A DNA stretch of 64,000 nt from Bolinopsis microptera (GCF_026151205.1 NC_087083.1:13948944-14012943); one strand, 5' to 3'. Positions 45,044-57,377 are shown, numbered from the stretch's first letter. Translations and numbers: made by a program. Notes: generated by a model from the sequence alone, not told the origin.

Positions 45044-45530
45044 GGTCTGCCATGCTCGTTTTATTATCCTGCGAAGGTGACTGTGAAGAGCTGGAAGGCT
45101 GATTAACCTGTTCTTTGCACTGATTAACCTGTTCTTTGCACTGATATGGACCAGGTCTCTGGCAGCAGCCGACTGGGGCTAGGTCGTTGGCCGTTATCGA
45201 GGATGAACCCCTCGCTCGTCGCCGAGATTTACCAGTACCGGTAATTTTAGTTTCATAGCTGAGGTCAGTATTCACCGCCGGAAATTGAAAGTAACCCTCT
45301 CCCTGTGGCGGGAATTCCTGTCGCTGCAACTCCTGGTTGTGAACGGCCACTGGTTTGGGGCCCAGTACACTACCCTGAGGGACACAGTAATCTCTCATCA
45401 GGATGTGCGCCTCCTCTATTGTGGTGGGAAGGGTGTGGTTTCTGATTTCATCTTGTAGAGGGGTAGTTGTGTGGTTGTTATCGAGTGCAAGGTCATTCAT
45501 CTTGCAGCTACTTCTTTGCGGTTCTGCCAC
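45044..45530 (-). CDS. Exon 2 of the PNT-domain gene
   Basis: Acceptor GTTTTAGCAG and a consensus donor GACC|GTAAGT. It encodes 162 codons starting VAEPQRSSCKMNDL, with a basic KSRRRARGSS patch, a tandem duplication QCKEQVNQCKEQVNQ (caused by a 21-bp direct repeat at about 45104-45145) and a Ser-rich end SSSSQSPSQDNKTSMAD. Hydrophilic and probably disordered, as is usual for the region before a PNT domain. Entry is phase 0, exit phase 1. Confidence 0.6.
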
Positions 45531-45570
45531 CTGCTAAAACGAGCACAATTAAAGTTTGATATCTTTGAGT

Positions 45571-45622
45571 TCTGAGACCTACATTGCTATAATGTACATT
45601 GTACATTGTACATTGTACATGA
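45571..45622. repeat. (TACATTG)n short tandem repeat
   Basis: Four to five copies of GTACATT between exons 1 and 2 of the PNT gene. Confidence 0.9.
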
Positions 45623-45710
45623 CGTATGATTTGGTAACTCTTGATTGAAATGGTCGTTACCGGAAAATAATATGTATCATTTAAATTAAGATTCAAAAAT
45701 AAGTTCATAC

Positions 45711-45848
45711 CTGGCGACCAACCAGCTGGTTATAGAAATCAATATTGTAGAGGAAAGGGTTTGTTGCCAGCAGTTGATCCTGACTGATATAAGGGAATTG
45801 ATCCAAATCTGTAAAGCGACAGGGGTTGTTGAAAGTATCATACGACAT
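45711..45848 (-). CDS. Exon 1 of the PNT-domain gene with start codon
   Basis: An ATG at 45848 opens MSYDTFNNPCRFTDLDQFPY and the exon ends LVGRQ at a consensus donor CAG|GTATGA. It gives 46 codons in phase 0, matching exon 2. The start is chosen because it is the first ATG of the open stretch. With exons 2, 3, 4 and 5 the protein would be about 350 residues. The gene lies wholly inside the 24-kb intron of the WDR53-like gene, on the opposite strand. Confidence 0.6.
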
Positions 45849-45899
45849 ATGCGTTAAGCTTATCGCGTCGAAACAAAATCTAATAACAAAAACTAATAT

Positions 45900-46880
45900 C
45901 CGAGCAAAGGTAAGGTAAAATTGTTGAAATGAGTTAAGTTTATATAGTGTAGCAGTTTATTTAAAGAGCACGCTAAATGGTTTTATCCTGGTCACCATTT
46001 TTAGACAAATTTCTTGACTTCGCCTTGACGATCATGATTAGCTCCTTATTTGGTGCTTTGCGACATCATCCCTTAAATTCAAATCGGTTTGACCACTGTA
46101 ATGTAATATCGTTTATAATCTTCATTATCCGTTGAATTTTTGCCCTAATATCTGAGATTACTTTGCTCTCCTGGTTGTAATTTGTAATTTGTAATTTAAT
46201 CTGCATATCCCCCACTCCTTTGGTATCCACTGTCCCCGATGGTTATGTCCTTATGAAATAACTATTACTCTCAATCTCCCAAATGTCGAGACTATATTTT
46301 ACAAGTCTGCGTCACGTCTTATAATTTGCGGTGCGTCAGTAAAGACGAGTAAAGACTCACTAGATTATGATATGGTGTCCAGTGCTCCAAATCTACTTTA
46401 TAAGGTCTTGGAAGTTAGCTATATGTTCTGTGAAAGTAGAAACGATGCGGTTGCAACTTTTTCTGTTAGCATGAGACGTGGGGAACTGGGCGTTAATCGA
46501 ATATTATTCTGAATTTTTAAGTGGCAGTTTAAAAATTTGCAAAGGAATCGTTTACCTTTTACGTAAGTCAGCCTAGGGAAGGGTTTGGAAATGTCATTTC
46601 TACTGAACAGCTGTTTGTCAAGTGGCTTTGCGTAGGGTGAGGGAGTGGGTGGGGGCCTTAAATTGCCATAATATTATGGGTCATGTATATCATCCCACAG
46701 CTGCAGACATTTACACATTTATTTTGAAAGCTCCTGCTACACAAACTTTTCGTATCACTTATACATCTTTCACCCCCAAAGAAAGCTTTGTTAAACGGAA
46801 AATCATCACCTTAACTGCAGTGGTACACAACCAGGTGCCAGCAAAAGGTTGTGGTGTCTGGAGGGTGATTATTTAAAACA
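45900..46880. other. Upstream region of the PNT gene, no feature seen
   Basis: AT-rich. An open frame at 46622-46876 has no supporting signals. Confidence 0.35.
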
Positions 46881-46885
46881 AACAG

Positions 46886-46923
46886 GGTGGCCCATAAGCA
46901 ACTACCCACACGCAACCCTTTAA
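46886..46923. repeat. Mariner-like MITE terminus, second copy
   Basis: ACAGGGTGGCCCATAAGCAA then CTACCCACACGCAAC; inverse of the block at 31455-31495. Confidence 0.55.
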
Positions 46924-47379
46924 TAACTCACGTAATTCGTATCAGAATTGCTTAAAAATTTCAGAGAATACAGATATGGGTCAAACTTAGATTTCCTGAA
47001 ACTTTCGTAAAATTTAATCAATTACAGAGGGTGTGGCACGCCACTTCCTCTTTTTCTCTATTGGCATTGCCACCATAAAGTGAGAACGTTTTGGGTTAGG
47101 AACTTCAAAATTTCCAGACACGTTTGGTTTGATAATTGAAGTGCTTTCCTAAAATTTCAACTAAGCCGAGTTGTGACCCTTTTAAGATCTTGCGGATACG
47201 TGATCTCGGCACTTAATCAGTGATTTCGTCACCCAGTCAGTGATATTCACTAGTGGGCAACAATGAGACTCATTAGGTGGTACCGAGCATGTTGGGGGAT
47301 TACGATCTGATCACTTTAATACTGATTGTGACTTTCCTTAAAATCAAAGAAATTTGCGCTTCGGTTACTGTCCTACCGG

Positions 47380-47855
47380 TAGGACATATTCAAAATTTTC
47401 ATTGCATCAAAGTTTTTTCTGGAGATTTTGCTTCCAGTACCTTGATGCTGACTTTTGTCACTCTCACCGACCTTACTGATTGAAATTTCGGTCAAGGGGA
47501 TAGCAGGAAAGCTCCTCTTCAACAATCTTTCAAAACCTCTTTTTATATTCTGATGATTTTCGGTCTATCAAAGCCTTCTTTGTGAATAGAACATTGAGTA
47601 CCTCAATCGTGTCTTGTGCCAAATTCAGTGACCTTGTAAGATGGTCATTGAAGAAAAATTTAGTCAAATCAGTAAAATTTGGGTCACTCTTTCCGACCTC
47701 ACTGATTGGTCACTAGTAAAAATTTCAGTCAAAACCGCGACCGCGAAATTTCGGTCAAGGGGACGGCAGGACATAATATTCAAAATTTTTATTGCATCAA
47801 AGTTTTCTCCGGATATACTGCTTCTAGCACCTTGACGGTTACTAGTGTCACTCTG
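47380..47855. repeat. Degenerate ~380-bp tandem repeat
   Basis: Blocks such as CATTGCATCAAAGTTTT, GAAATTTCGGTCAAGGGGA and CACTGATTGG or TACTGATTG recur with a spacing near 380 bases (about 47395/47785 and 47480/47745). The style resembles the 360-bp repeats at 53.95-54.79 kb. Confidence 0.6.
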
Positions 47856-47913
47856 TTTTCTGTTTTATAATTTATTTTAAAAGTAAAATGTTATTTACAA
47901 TTATTGTGTGCAG

Positions 47914-48485
47914 GTTGTGTGTGTCTGGTAGACGGTACGACTGTTGTATCTGGTGGTAACGATGGTTTTATTCACATATCTGAACTTGAGAGAGGTCACA
48001 CTAACGGACATTGTAACGGACATTCTGACATGTATGTTTCATATTTCGTTACTTATTATAATAAGTACTATTATATACTATTTTAATATTCTAATATTTC
48101 TATCGAGATCTTTGTAACCTTCTAAACACCTCGCTTTGCCCCATGGTGGGGCTACTTCTGTACAAGTACTGCCCCATCTTGTCTTTTTAAGGGTGACTTC
48201 AACCAAATTGATTGGAAAATTGTCTTTATCTTTATAAAAATAAATGTGTATCAGCCAGCGCCGTTACTTTAACGTCTTTTTCACGTCTTTTTCACGTCCT
48301 TTTATGTTTTAACGTCCTTTTTCCTCAGAGCGAGTGACGATGACGCTGATATAGACGACACGTGCACCTTCAAACTCCTTCACGGCCACAAGATTAACTG
48401 GTTATCCGGCTTCAGGGACACTTCGTGTATCATCCTGTACGCATGTGATGAAAGTAACGTGGTTACTAAGTACTCTATCAGGTGA
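47914..48485 (+). CDS. WDR53: WDR53-like WD40 protein, last two exons
   Basis: Exon 47914-48031 (acceptor TTGTGTGCAG, donor ACAT|GTATGT) reads CVCLVDGTTVVSGGNDGFIH then an acidic, His/Asn-rich linker. Exon 48329-48485 (acceptor TTTTTCCTCAG) reads an Asp-rich start, then LLHGHKINWLSGFRDTSCII and ends TKYSIR and TGA at 48483-48485. These match the last blade of WDR53: L-TGGNDGKI, then H--KVNWL and a closing TSCI strand. The acidic linker is much shorter than in the vertebrate protein. The phase joins to 23509 across the 24.4-kb intron. Confidence 0.75.
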
Positions 48486-48489
48486 CCTG

Positions 48490-48870
48490 GTCACGTGGGA
48501 TGAAAGTAACTAGGGAGTTTAGTAACCAAGTCGTTTGGTGACGAGCTTTCGTAGTTACTTACATGAAATTTGTGTAACACGCGTGTCAAGCCGCGTGGTA
48601 ATTTTTAAATTTGGTTACTCGGTGACTTACATATGTTACTAGGTTAAAAATGCCTTGGTTACTAAGTGCCTTGGTTACTAATTAACATGGTTACTAATTA
48701 ACATGGTTACTAAGAGGTATTGTTACTAAGCAATATTTTATGCAGCAGAGTGACCATAATCAGTAGCTTAACAAATCACGTGTTAACAATGTTAAACACT
48801 GTTAAACACTGTTAAACGTGCTGTTAAACAATGTTAAACGTGTTGTTAAACAATGTTAAACAATGTTTAA
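48490..48870. repeat. Degenerate GGTTACTAA and TGTTAAACA short repeats
   Basis: After the WDR53 stop, words like GGTTACTAAGT recur (they also occur in the last codons of the gene). From about 48780 the unit becomes TGTTAAACAATGTTAAAC. No gene. Confidence 0.8.
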
Positions 48871-48912
48871 AGAACATTACCGTTTATCGCTAATCAGCTA
48901 AAATCATTTATT

Positions 48913-49252
48913 TTCTTATCATCATAAACGTGAGTTGCACAGCATGGTGGGTGCCACAATCTCGCTACAAATATTGGAGTAACTCTGAACAAGTATTTGT
49001 GAGGGACGGTACACTTTTATGAAATATTTGTAATTTGCTTTTAAGGGCTGTACATATATATCTGTGGGTTTGCCAAAGTATTTTATCTTAAACGGATGAA
49101 TTTATTTCATTTATCAATCAACGCTTCTTTAATTGGTAAACTGCAAGATCTTCGTCATGAGACATAATCATGTTAATAATTAAAGTACAGAGTCCAGAAA
49201 TTTGGATAATCATCCAAAAAGATTTTAAAGTTCACCCCTCACATCACTACTA
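48913..49252. repeat. ~340-bp direct repeat, left copy
   Basis: Matches 54795-55138 in the same orientation with few differences. Shared blocks include TTCTTATCATCATAAACGTG, GGGTGCCACAATCTCGCTAC and AACTGCAAGATCTTCGTCAT. The family is unknown. Confidence 0.9.
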
Positions 49253-49666
49253 CTGATAATGGCTGACGGACAACTGGGAACCTGTCAATTTTACCTAGTT
49301 AACTAATTAACATGTAAGCTTGAGAAATCCAATCAGCTCCAACAACCATGGGAACCAATCATTACATATCCCGGACAACTGATAACCTCTGGAGATACTT
49401 CAAATCAGGTGTCCACTGATTTCACAGCAGTGCTGTATATATTTCTGCGCTAATTAAGACAACGATTTTTTTAGTTTAGATGCAGAGTGAACACATGCCG
49501 AACCCTACTCAGGTTCTTGGTTGTCCGGCTGTTAGGATGGATATAATATAAATCACATCACAAATGATACGTCACTGATTGGGCCATGGATTAAACAGGA
49601 TTAAACAGGATTAAACATGAAATTACCAGAGAGAACACTAACGGACTCGTCTTGGCTATACAAGAA
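49253..49666. other. Non-coding stretch
   Basis: No gene. ATTAAACAGG triplication at 49591-49617. Confidence 0.4.
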
Positions 49667-49798
49667 TGAATAAATGAATAAATGAATAAATGAATAAATG
49701 AATAAATGAATAAATGAATAAATGAATAAATGAATAAATGAATAAATGAATAAATGAATAAATGAATAAATGAATAAATGAATAAATGAATAAATAAA
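49667..49798. repeat. (AATGAATA)n octamer tail of a LINE
   Basis: About 16 copies of GAATAAAT, that is TTTATTCA on the minus strand. They lie just beyond the 3' end of the CR1/L2-like element. Octamer tails are characteristic of that group. Confidence 0.95.
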
Positions 49799-49913
49799 AT
49801 TATCAAAACTGAATCATTTAAAAATAGTAAAATTTAACCGTTTACAATTTCACGAAAATAAAAGAAGATCGTCTATAATAATTTAAGGTAATACAGTAAA
49901 TAAAGTTCGAGTA

Positions 49914-52900
49914 CTACATCTGTTTGCGAGGGTTAAGGGACGTTTTAGGAGGATTACGTAGATTTGAGGAGTCTGTAAGGTACTTCCCGAACTCTTTTAT
50001 ATGGGGTGAGTTCATTATTGCTCCATATTCTTTTAGCATCAACAGGCTTTTGAGGTTGTCAGAGAGGTTGGACCTGAGTTGATGGTAGTAGGGGCACTCA
50101 GTTAGGACGTGGTCTTCGGTTTCTAGAATAGGAGTTTCAAAGAAGGGGAGCTCTTCTAAAAAACGTATGACATCCGTTTCTGAGGAGCAGCAGAAGCGAC
50201 ACGTTTTAAGAGCTGTGTTGAGTTGATCTTTGGTGTAGCGACCTTTTTCTATCCTAAGATCGTGACTGCTAGATCGGAGTTTAGCAATATTGACCCTTTT
50301 AAGCCGGCAGGGGAGCTGTAAATAGGGTTCTTCGCCAAACTCGAATTTAACCGCTGTGTAGAAAGACATTTTGGGCTGGTTGAGGAGATCTCTCTTCCAA
50401 TGGTCAACAAATGTCTCATGTATGTACTCACAAGCGTCTAGGGTGGGTGATAACTGCGGCTTGGAGACTGTACTCATCTTGGCAATAGTTGACCACGCAT
50501 CATACCAGGTTAGATTCAGTAGCTTTTGCTCTTGAAAGGTGTGGTGAAAAAGAGTGTTCACGTTACCTTCTACCGCCAGGGATGCCCGATGGAAGTAAGC
50601 TAAACATTGGGGAATGACGGTAACTGTCCAGGGGGTCCTACCAGTGTCACCATAGCAGAAGTTGTTATTAGCTTTCTTGTGAACGCCTAGTATCCATTTG
50701 AGAATCTTCAGATGAGTTGTTTCGAGCGGATCTTTAGCTGCAGATTTAGGCAGGCTCACTTCTTCTTTTTTCGACAGGATAGCCTTTACGATGTTTGTTG
50801 ATGAGAGCCAGACGGGACATGCATAGGTCGCTACAGGCTTTACTAGACTATCGATGAGTTTAAGCATCGTGCTGGTAGTGAGCGCTTTCGTGTTGATAAT
50901 TCGCCTCATTGAGAAGAATGAGCGTAGAGCTTTCTTCCTAAGTTCGTCGATAGCTTGCTTAAACGATCCATTCAGAGAGAATTGGATTCCGAGATAGCAG
51001 TATCTTTTTACTGGTATAATGTCCAGGCTTCCTAGTTTAAAGCCATAAGAACATTTAAGTGTTCGTGAGCTTGTATTGAAGACCATCACACTGGTTTTGT
51101 CGATGTTAACTGATAACTCCCATTTTTCTGCATAGTCGTGCAAGCAATTCAGCAACGATTGTAGGCTGAACGCGTCAAGTGCTAGGAGGACTAAGTCGTC
51201 AGCCCATAGGAGGTGGCTTACTTTGATGCCGTTTAAAATTGGGACATTCAACTCTTCGATTTGTTCCAGTCTGATGGAAAGCTCGTGGATATAAACTTTG
51301 AAGAGCTCAGGGGACATCGGGTGCCCTTGTTCTGTGCCGATGGTAACGTCGATAGCAGCGGAGAGCTTTTGGATCAGCTTAACTCGGGTTGACGAGTTGT
51401 TATACATGTGGCTGATGCAAGTGAAGAAATTGCCTGAGAGACCCATGTTGCCCAGTTTGAACAGAAGTGCATCCCTGCATACACTGTCAAACGCCTTCCG
51501 ATAATCGACGAAGCAGCCAAATAGTCGCTTCTTCTCTTTTTTGACATATTTCTCTATGATAGTGTTCAGGGTGAGCAAGTGGTCATTACATTGTGCTCCA
51601 CTCCTGAATCCCAGTTGATACGGTCGGTCGGGACAAGCTATTTCCCTAAATTCTATCAGCCGTTTAAGGAGCAAGTTCGAAAATAGCTTGCCAAGACAGC
51701 TGCCAATGGTAATGGCCCGATAGTTATCGGGGTTCTGACGGTCACCCTTTTTATGGAGTGGAGTGGTGATAGAGTTGTTCCAAGGGTAGGTTCCGCACTG
51801 AAGACAGGCATTAAAAAGCTTAACTAGAACAAGTTGGAGTTGCTCGTTGGAGTTTTTCAGCATCTCGTTTGATATCAGGTCATCGGACACACTCTTGTTG
51901 TTCTTCAGTTTCTTGATCGCATCTTTTGTCTCCTGTAAGGTGAAGTCTCGATTCAAACTGTCGACTAGGTTTTTAGTGTTCTGCAGCTCGTCGGTTGTGG
52001 GAGTAGAGACGACGTCATCATCTGCGTGGTGATTCTTACTACACTTACGGTTGTAAAGGTCGTTAAAAAATTTATGAAAGAGGAGAAGATCATAAATGTC
52101 AAATGGCTCTTCATCTTTGTGTTGTTCGGACAGTTGCTTGAGCGCCGCCCAGTTAACATTACCACTTTCGTTTATCTTTTGATTCATCTCGAACAGATAT
52201 TTCCCCTTTTTCGTGCTCTTAATAGCCCGGTACTCCTTTTTTTTGAGAAAGTGCTGATTGCGAAGGAAATTGCTGTGTGGGTTGCGATTTGCATTCCTGT
52301 CAGCTCTACTAGCCGCACTTTTCGCACGCCTGCAGTTAAGATCAAACCATTTTTTCTTGTTAGTACGTGTTCCACGTTTGGTTGTAGTAACCGAATTCGC
52401 AAGGTTGTGGTATGTTGCGACCAAATCTCTATTGAGCCGTGTTGCTTCGTCTGCTGTGTTCGCTGGTTGGTTAAGGAGGTGTTCTATTTTGTCCTTAAAT
52501 GTCTGATCATTCTGTGCCGAGCGAAACTGGGTTGCTGAGTCGGCATAGAGATTCTCTGATCTGTTCCATTTGAAGGATTTGGGTGCATCCTGGATGTCTT
52601 TAGTGTCATTACTGGTAGAGATCCTCTTTAGGTGATTGGTAGAGATAGTCATAGAGAGTGGCCTGTGATCGGAGTACTGGGATATGCTCTCGATTTTGAG
52701 TTGGCGAATTTTATCGTGGAGACTCGTGGATACGCAGATATAGTCAACAGTGCTAACACCGTGGCGTTGAATACAAGTGGGTGCACCAAAAATGTCACCC
52801 AGGGTCCTACCATTGAGAATGACTAGACCAGTTGTTTGCAGGAGTTCGATGAAGGGTCGCCCGTTTGTGTTCAGCTTAAGGTCCGAGTTGTTGCGTTTCG

Positions 52901-53482
52901 TCAGCTGTTTGCAGTAATGGGCGTTAAGTTCGTAGTCTTTCAGGTGTCTATTGTCATCCATTGTGCCAGTTCTAGCGTTATAAAGTCACCGAGAAGAATG
53001 ACATCCTCGATGAGCGGTATATCTGCCAGGAATTCTTGGAGGTGTTCTAGAGTTGAGTTGCTGACATCAGTTTCTATATCTCTTCTCCGCTTCTTGAAAG
53101 AACCATTGGTTGGAGAGTCGTATACATTAACTAAATAGGTGTTCCTCTCAAGATCAAAATAGTTGGCTTTCAGCTTAACTACAACGATGTCCTCCGAGGC
53201 GTTCATCTGGACATGAGTTACACCGGCTTGTTGGCTTTTATGGACTCCAATACAGACACCACCAGAATTTGACCCCTTTCGGTTTGAGTTAAAGCAGCAG
53301 TAGTTACTAAAGTTAATCTCCCCTTTAGTTTCTTGCAGTGCAAAGATATCGTGGCTTTTGAAGAGATCTTGGATTTCGGGTATGTCGACTTTAGGTCCTT
53401 CAGTTTTGTCCCGAGAGTGGTTGATGTTCCAACACAGGAACCTAAGGGAGTGCCGGGACCTCTTTGATGTAGATTTAGTCAT
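49914..53482 (-). pseudogene. CR1/L2-like ORF2, endonuclease-reverse transcriptase, one frameshift
   Basis: Starts MTKSTSKRSRHSLRFLCWNI, with the endonuclease motifs CWNINHSRD, ALQETKGE and LLGDF. Right after LLGDF, near 52980, two extra bases (AT or TA) break the frame; it resumes with RTG-type codons and MDDN and runs unbroken to 49914. Then come SDHRPL, the RT motifs NNKSVSDDLISNE, CFVDYRKAFDSV, EQGHPMSPELF and the catalytic LLWADDLVLLA (Trp-Ala-Asp-Asp for the usual Tyr). A C-terminal CRFCCSSET...H-L-ECPYY zinc-knuckle-like motif follows. The full length is about 1190 codons. Confidence 0.88.
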
Positions 53483-53945
53483 CGCTATACCTGTTAGTGC
53501 TGCGTCTTGCTTTGTTGCCCTCGTGGTAACTTAATCGGGGGAGGCGTAATGTCTTCCTCAGACCTTCCCTGAGGCGAAGCCAGAGCATGTTTTGGCCTCT
53601 CTGACTGAGTTTGAAGCCTGTGCTGGGCGAATAAGTGCTTTGGTCGCCAATCTTCTCATTTGTGAAGGTGAAGATCCTATCTTTGACTTCCGGCTTGTGG
53701 TTGTGGAGCCAAGTTATATGGTTTCTGATCTCCTCGTTGATGATACGTAACCTGTCATTGATATAAGAGTCATTAGAGGAGGGTATCAGCGCTGAGAAGC
53801 ATATCTGTGCTGCTGTGGTGTTAAGCAGATGTGAGTAAAGTTCCTTCACGTGGCCTACAAGACCCGTTTTCTTGTAGAGAAAGTCATTAATCCCCGTGTG
53901 TGATGTGATACAGCTGTGGGAGGTCAGAATGAGAGGTTCCCAGTT
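53475..53945 (-). pseudogene. CR1/L2-like ORF1, C-terminal part with esterase-like block
   Basis: The open frame includes VDNWEPLILTSHSCITSHTG followed by INDFLYKK. GINDF corresponds to the G-N-D block of the SGNH hydrolase/esterase domain found in ORF1 of some CR1 and L2 elements (family knowledge). Then come ALIPSSNDSYINDRLRIINE and a basic tail ending NRYSDD. Its stop overlaps the ORF2 start: ATGACTAA contains both, an 8-base overlap that suits reinitiation. The N-terminal half is missing through 5' truncation. Confidence 0.75.
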
Positions 53946-53948
53946 GTC

Positions 53949-54790
53949 TACAAAAACTGAAAATGGGACAGAGTATGGGACTGGGGACAGAATGATTTTG
54001 ACTTCCAGTACCCCAATTTGGTTTCATACCATCATCAGTTACCTGACTAATTGGTTTGTGGGCAAAAATTTCATCCAATCTGTCAAATGTGCGTTCAGAA
54101 ATTTTCACATCTGAAAATGGGACAGAGTTTTGAAAATACAACTTTTTGTTTTCTTAACATTTCTGCTGTGAGCTTCCTCCGACCCGAATCAAACTTCCAG
54201 CACCTCAATCGTGTCATTTGGCATCTATAGTTGACTGACTAATTGGTTGCGGGTCAGAAATTCGGCCAAAACTGTAAAATTTCGGCCCTGGAAGTTTCAG
54301 CTTCAAAAACTGAAAATGGGACAGAGTATGGGACAGTATGATTTTCCAATTTTTTCCGAGATTTTGACTTCCAGTACCCCAATTTAGTTTCATACCATCA
54401 CCAATTAACTGACTAATTGGTTTGTGGGCAAAAATTTCATCCAATCTGTCAAATGTGCGTTCAGAAATTTTCACATCTGAAAATGTGACAGAGTTTTGAA
54501 AATACAACTTTTTGTTTTCTTAACATTTCTGCTGTGAGCTTCCTCCGACCCGAATCAAACTTCCAGTACCTCAATCGTGTCATTTGGCATCTATAGTTGA
54601 CTGACTTATTGGTTGCGGGTCAGAAATTCGGCCAAAACTGTAAAATTTCGGCCCTGGAAGTTTCAGCTTCAAAAACTGAAAATGGGACAGAGTATGGGAC
54701 AGTATGATTTTCCAATTTTTTCCGAGATTTTGACTTCCAGTACCCCAATTTGGTTTCATACCATCATCAATTAACTGACTAATTGGTTTA
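53949..54790. repeat. ~360-bp tandem repeat, 2.3 copies
   Basis: Units begin AAAAACTGAAAATGGGACAG near 53951, 54306 and 54669. They include GATTTTGACTTCCAGTACCC, TTTGTGGGCAAAAATTTCAT and TCCTCCGACCCGAATCAAAC. The last is cut by the 340-bp repeat. Open frames here are incidental. Confidence 0.93.
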
Positions 54791-54794
54791 ACAC

Positions 54795-55138
54795 TTCTTA
54801 TCATCATAAACGTGAGTTGCACAGCAGGGTGGGTGCCACAATCTCGCTACAAATATTGGAGTAACTCTGAATAAGTATTTGTGAGGGACGGTACACTTTT
54901 ATGAAATATTTGTAATTTGCTTTTAATTAAGGGCCGTACATATATTTCTGTGGGTTTGCCAAAGTATTTTATCTTGAACGGATGAATTTATTTCATTTAT
55001 CAATCAACGCTTCTTTAATTGGTAAACTGCAAGATCTTCGTCATGAGACATAATCATGTTGATAATTAAAGTACAGAGTCCTGAAATTTGGATTATCATC
55101 CAAAAAGATTTTAAAGTTCACCACTCACATCACCACTA
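54795..55138. repeat. ~340-bp direct repeat, right copy
   Basis: Counterpart of 48913-49252, with a 4-base insertion (TTAATTAAGGGCC) and scattered substitutions. The two copies bracket the CR1/L2-like LINE and the 360-bp repeats. Confidence 0.9.
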
Positions 55139-55236
55139 CACAGAACACTTTCCAGTCCAGTTATCTCTACCAACACATAGACAGTCTGCTACTGTGGTCA
55201 CACCTCACATAGAGTGATAGGGAGATAGAGGACTAC

Positions 55237-55900
<664 letters not shown>

Positions 55901-55929
55901 TGCTACTACTACTACTATTAATCTGAACC

Positions 55930-57165
55930 AAGTCCTATCTACGCCAGATAACCCCCTCCTTCCCTGTCCCGTCATCAGAGTTTACAGTTCCTCTTATTAG
56001 AGTTTGTCCCAACTTCCTTCAGTAACACAGACAAATAGCTTTGTAGTGGACTACCCCCTATTTGTCATCATTTCCTCGTTAAGTCTCCCAACTCACCAAC
56101 AATAGGGGGACAGTAGTAGCTACATAGAGCCGTCACAGTTATAAAGAGGCGGACACCGTGACAGTAACACTACAATAGTCTGACACGCATACTGCAGTAT
56201 ATTGCTCCCTCATTACCATTACCTAATTAAATAATTAGCCCCCAATGACTGGGACTGGGTCACTGAGACGCTCTGTAATGCTTGTTTACAGTAGGTATAG
56301 TCCCCTGTATGTGTTACTATTGTTTAGGTGGGCGCTACCAATTTATCAGAATCAGGCTGCAGCTAGGGTAGGTTCAGGATTTGTGGAGATACTTACCGTA
56401 TTTCCGGGGGACTTGTCTCGACCCTTCCGTTACCATGTAGCCCTCACGTGTGTGTGTTTTTTAAAAATTTTTAAAAGAGAGGCTGGGTCAAGATAGCCCA
56501 CGAGAGGATAGCATTGAGATGCTCTGCCTACCTCTTGGGTGTGGCAACCCTGGGGAAGGTTGCCGGTGAAATAAAAGTGAATGGTGGAGGATGGTGTAAT
56601 AAGTGGTATGAGTCAAAATGATACGCTTAAATGCCAGCTGGGTTTGGAAAAGTAAAACGAGACGAGACAGCATATGAGATAATACTTTAACTCACCACGT
56701 GTGTGTGTGAAGGGACTGGAGTGAAACACTCAACTCTGAGTCCGGTAATCCTGAAAAATGGAACGTGTTTTTTTGACACGTGACAGCAATCAACCAATCA
56801 GCTTCCCTGTTGACCAGGTGCATCACCAAGTAATTAATAAGGGTGAACCTTTTTTAAAATGTATTTCCGTAAAATTTTTCAGTTGGATGGAGCTACAACG
56901 CCACAACCGTTAACATGGCAGTGATTTATACTTGGTTTAAAAAAAGAAATATGACATTTGAATTAAGGTTCTGTAAAATATTGAAAGCAAATTTACAAAT
57001 ATAACGTCTGAAAGATTTTGCCTCAGTCAAATGATTCTGAAATACAAACGTTCAAACCCGTTCAAAACGTTATCTTCAAGAGTAAGGTATGTTTGGGAGG
57101 TGAAAATAATTTAGAAATAATGATTTCACGTAGATCTGAACTTAATATTGCTTTGAACAGGGCTT
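55930..57165. other. Intergenic stretch downstream of FoxG
   Basis: No convincing gene on either strand. The open frames at 56245-56496 and 57018-57200 lack splice or homology support. Confidence 0.4.
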
Positions 57166-57171
57166 TTTATT
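57166..57171 (-). promoter_or_regulatory. Polyadenylation signal AATAAA for the FoxG-type gene
   Basis: AATAAA on the minus strand about 207 bases beyond the stop codon. Confidence 0.5.
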
Positions 57172-57377
57172 TAAAATCAATAAAATTACTAAAATATTAA
57201 CCACTAAGCTGCCTTTAACAGTATCATAAAACTGATAAATCTACACCCAAAACGAACATAATTCATAAAATTACGTCAAACTAAGGACAAGCTTAGACTT
57301 ACAGTATACTGGAAATTTTCAAGCTTCAAACAGCAGCTACCAGCATAAAAGCTTATCAAACGCGAATCAATAGAATA

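Larger units (their letters stand above)
23510..47913 (+). other. 24.4-kb intron of the WDR53-like gene
   Basis: The donor CAG|GTACGA follows 23509 and the acceptor TTGTGTGCAG precedes 47914. Phase 1 is kept (GCA G|GT TGT) and the protein continues from HNAGA into GCVCLVDGTTVVSGGNDG, a contiguous blade of WDR53. All the mobile and satellite DNA between 23.5 and 43.7 kb and the antisense PNT gene therefore lie in one intron. Confidence 0.75.
49667..53948 (-). mobile_element. CR1/L2-like non-LTR retrotransposon, 5'-truncated
   Basis: Minus-strand element with the end of ORF1 (53475-53945), overlapping ORF2 (49914-53482), an AT-rich 3' UTR and the octamer tail. The 5' truncation falls at about 53948, where the sequence changes to a 360-bp tandem repeat. 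Only one frameshift disables ORF2, so insertion was recent. Confidence 0.88.

Noticed and set aside
49591-49806. Ile/His/Phe-rich open frame on the minus strand
   Set aside because: Translation of the octamer tail of the LINE.
53896-54822. Open frames repeated in the 360-bp units
   Set aside because: They repeat with the tandem unit and have no family resemblance or splice signals.
48913-55138. The 340-bp direct repeats as LTRs of a retroelement
   Set aside because: No TG...CA ends, primer-binding site or gag-pol frame; the interior is a non-LTR element and simple repeats.
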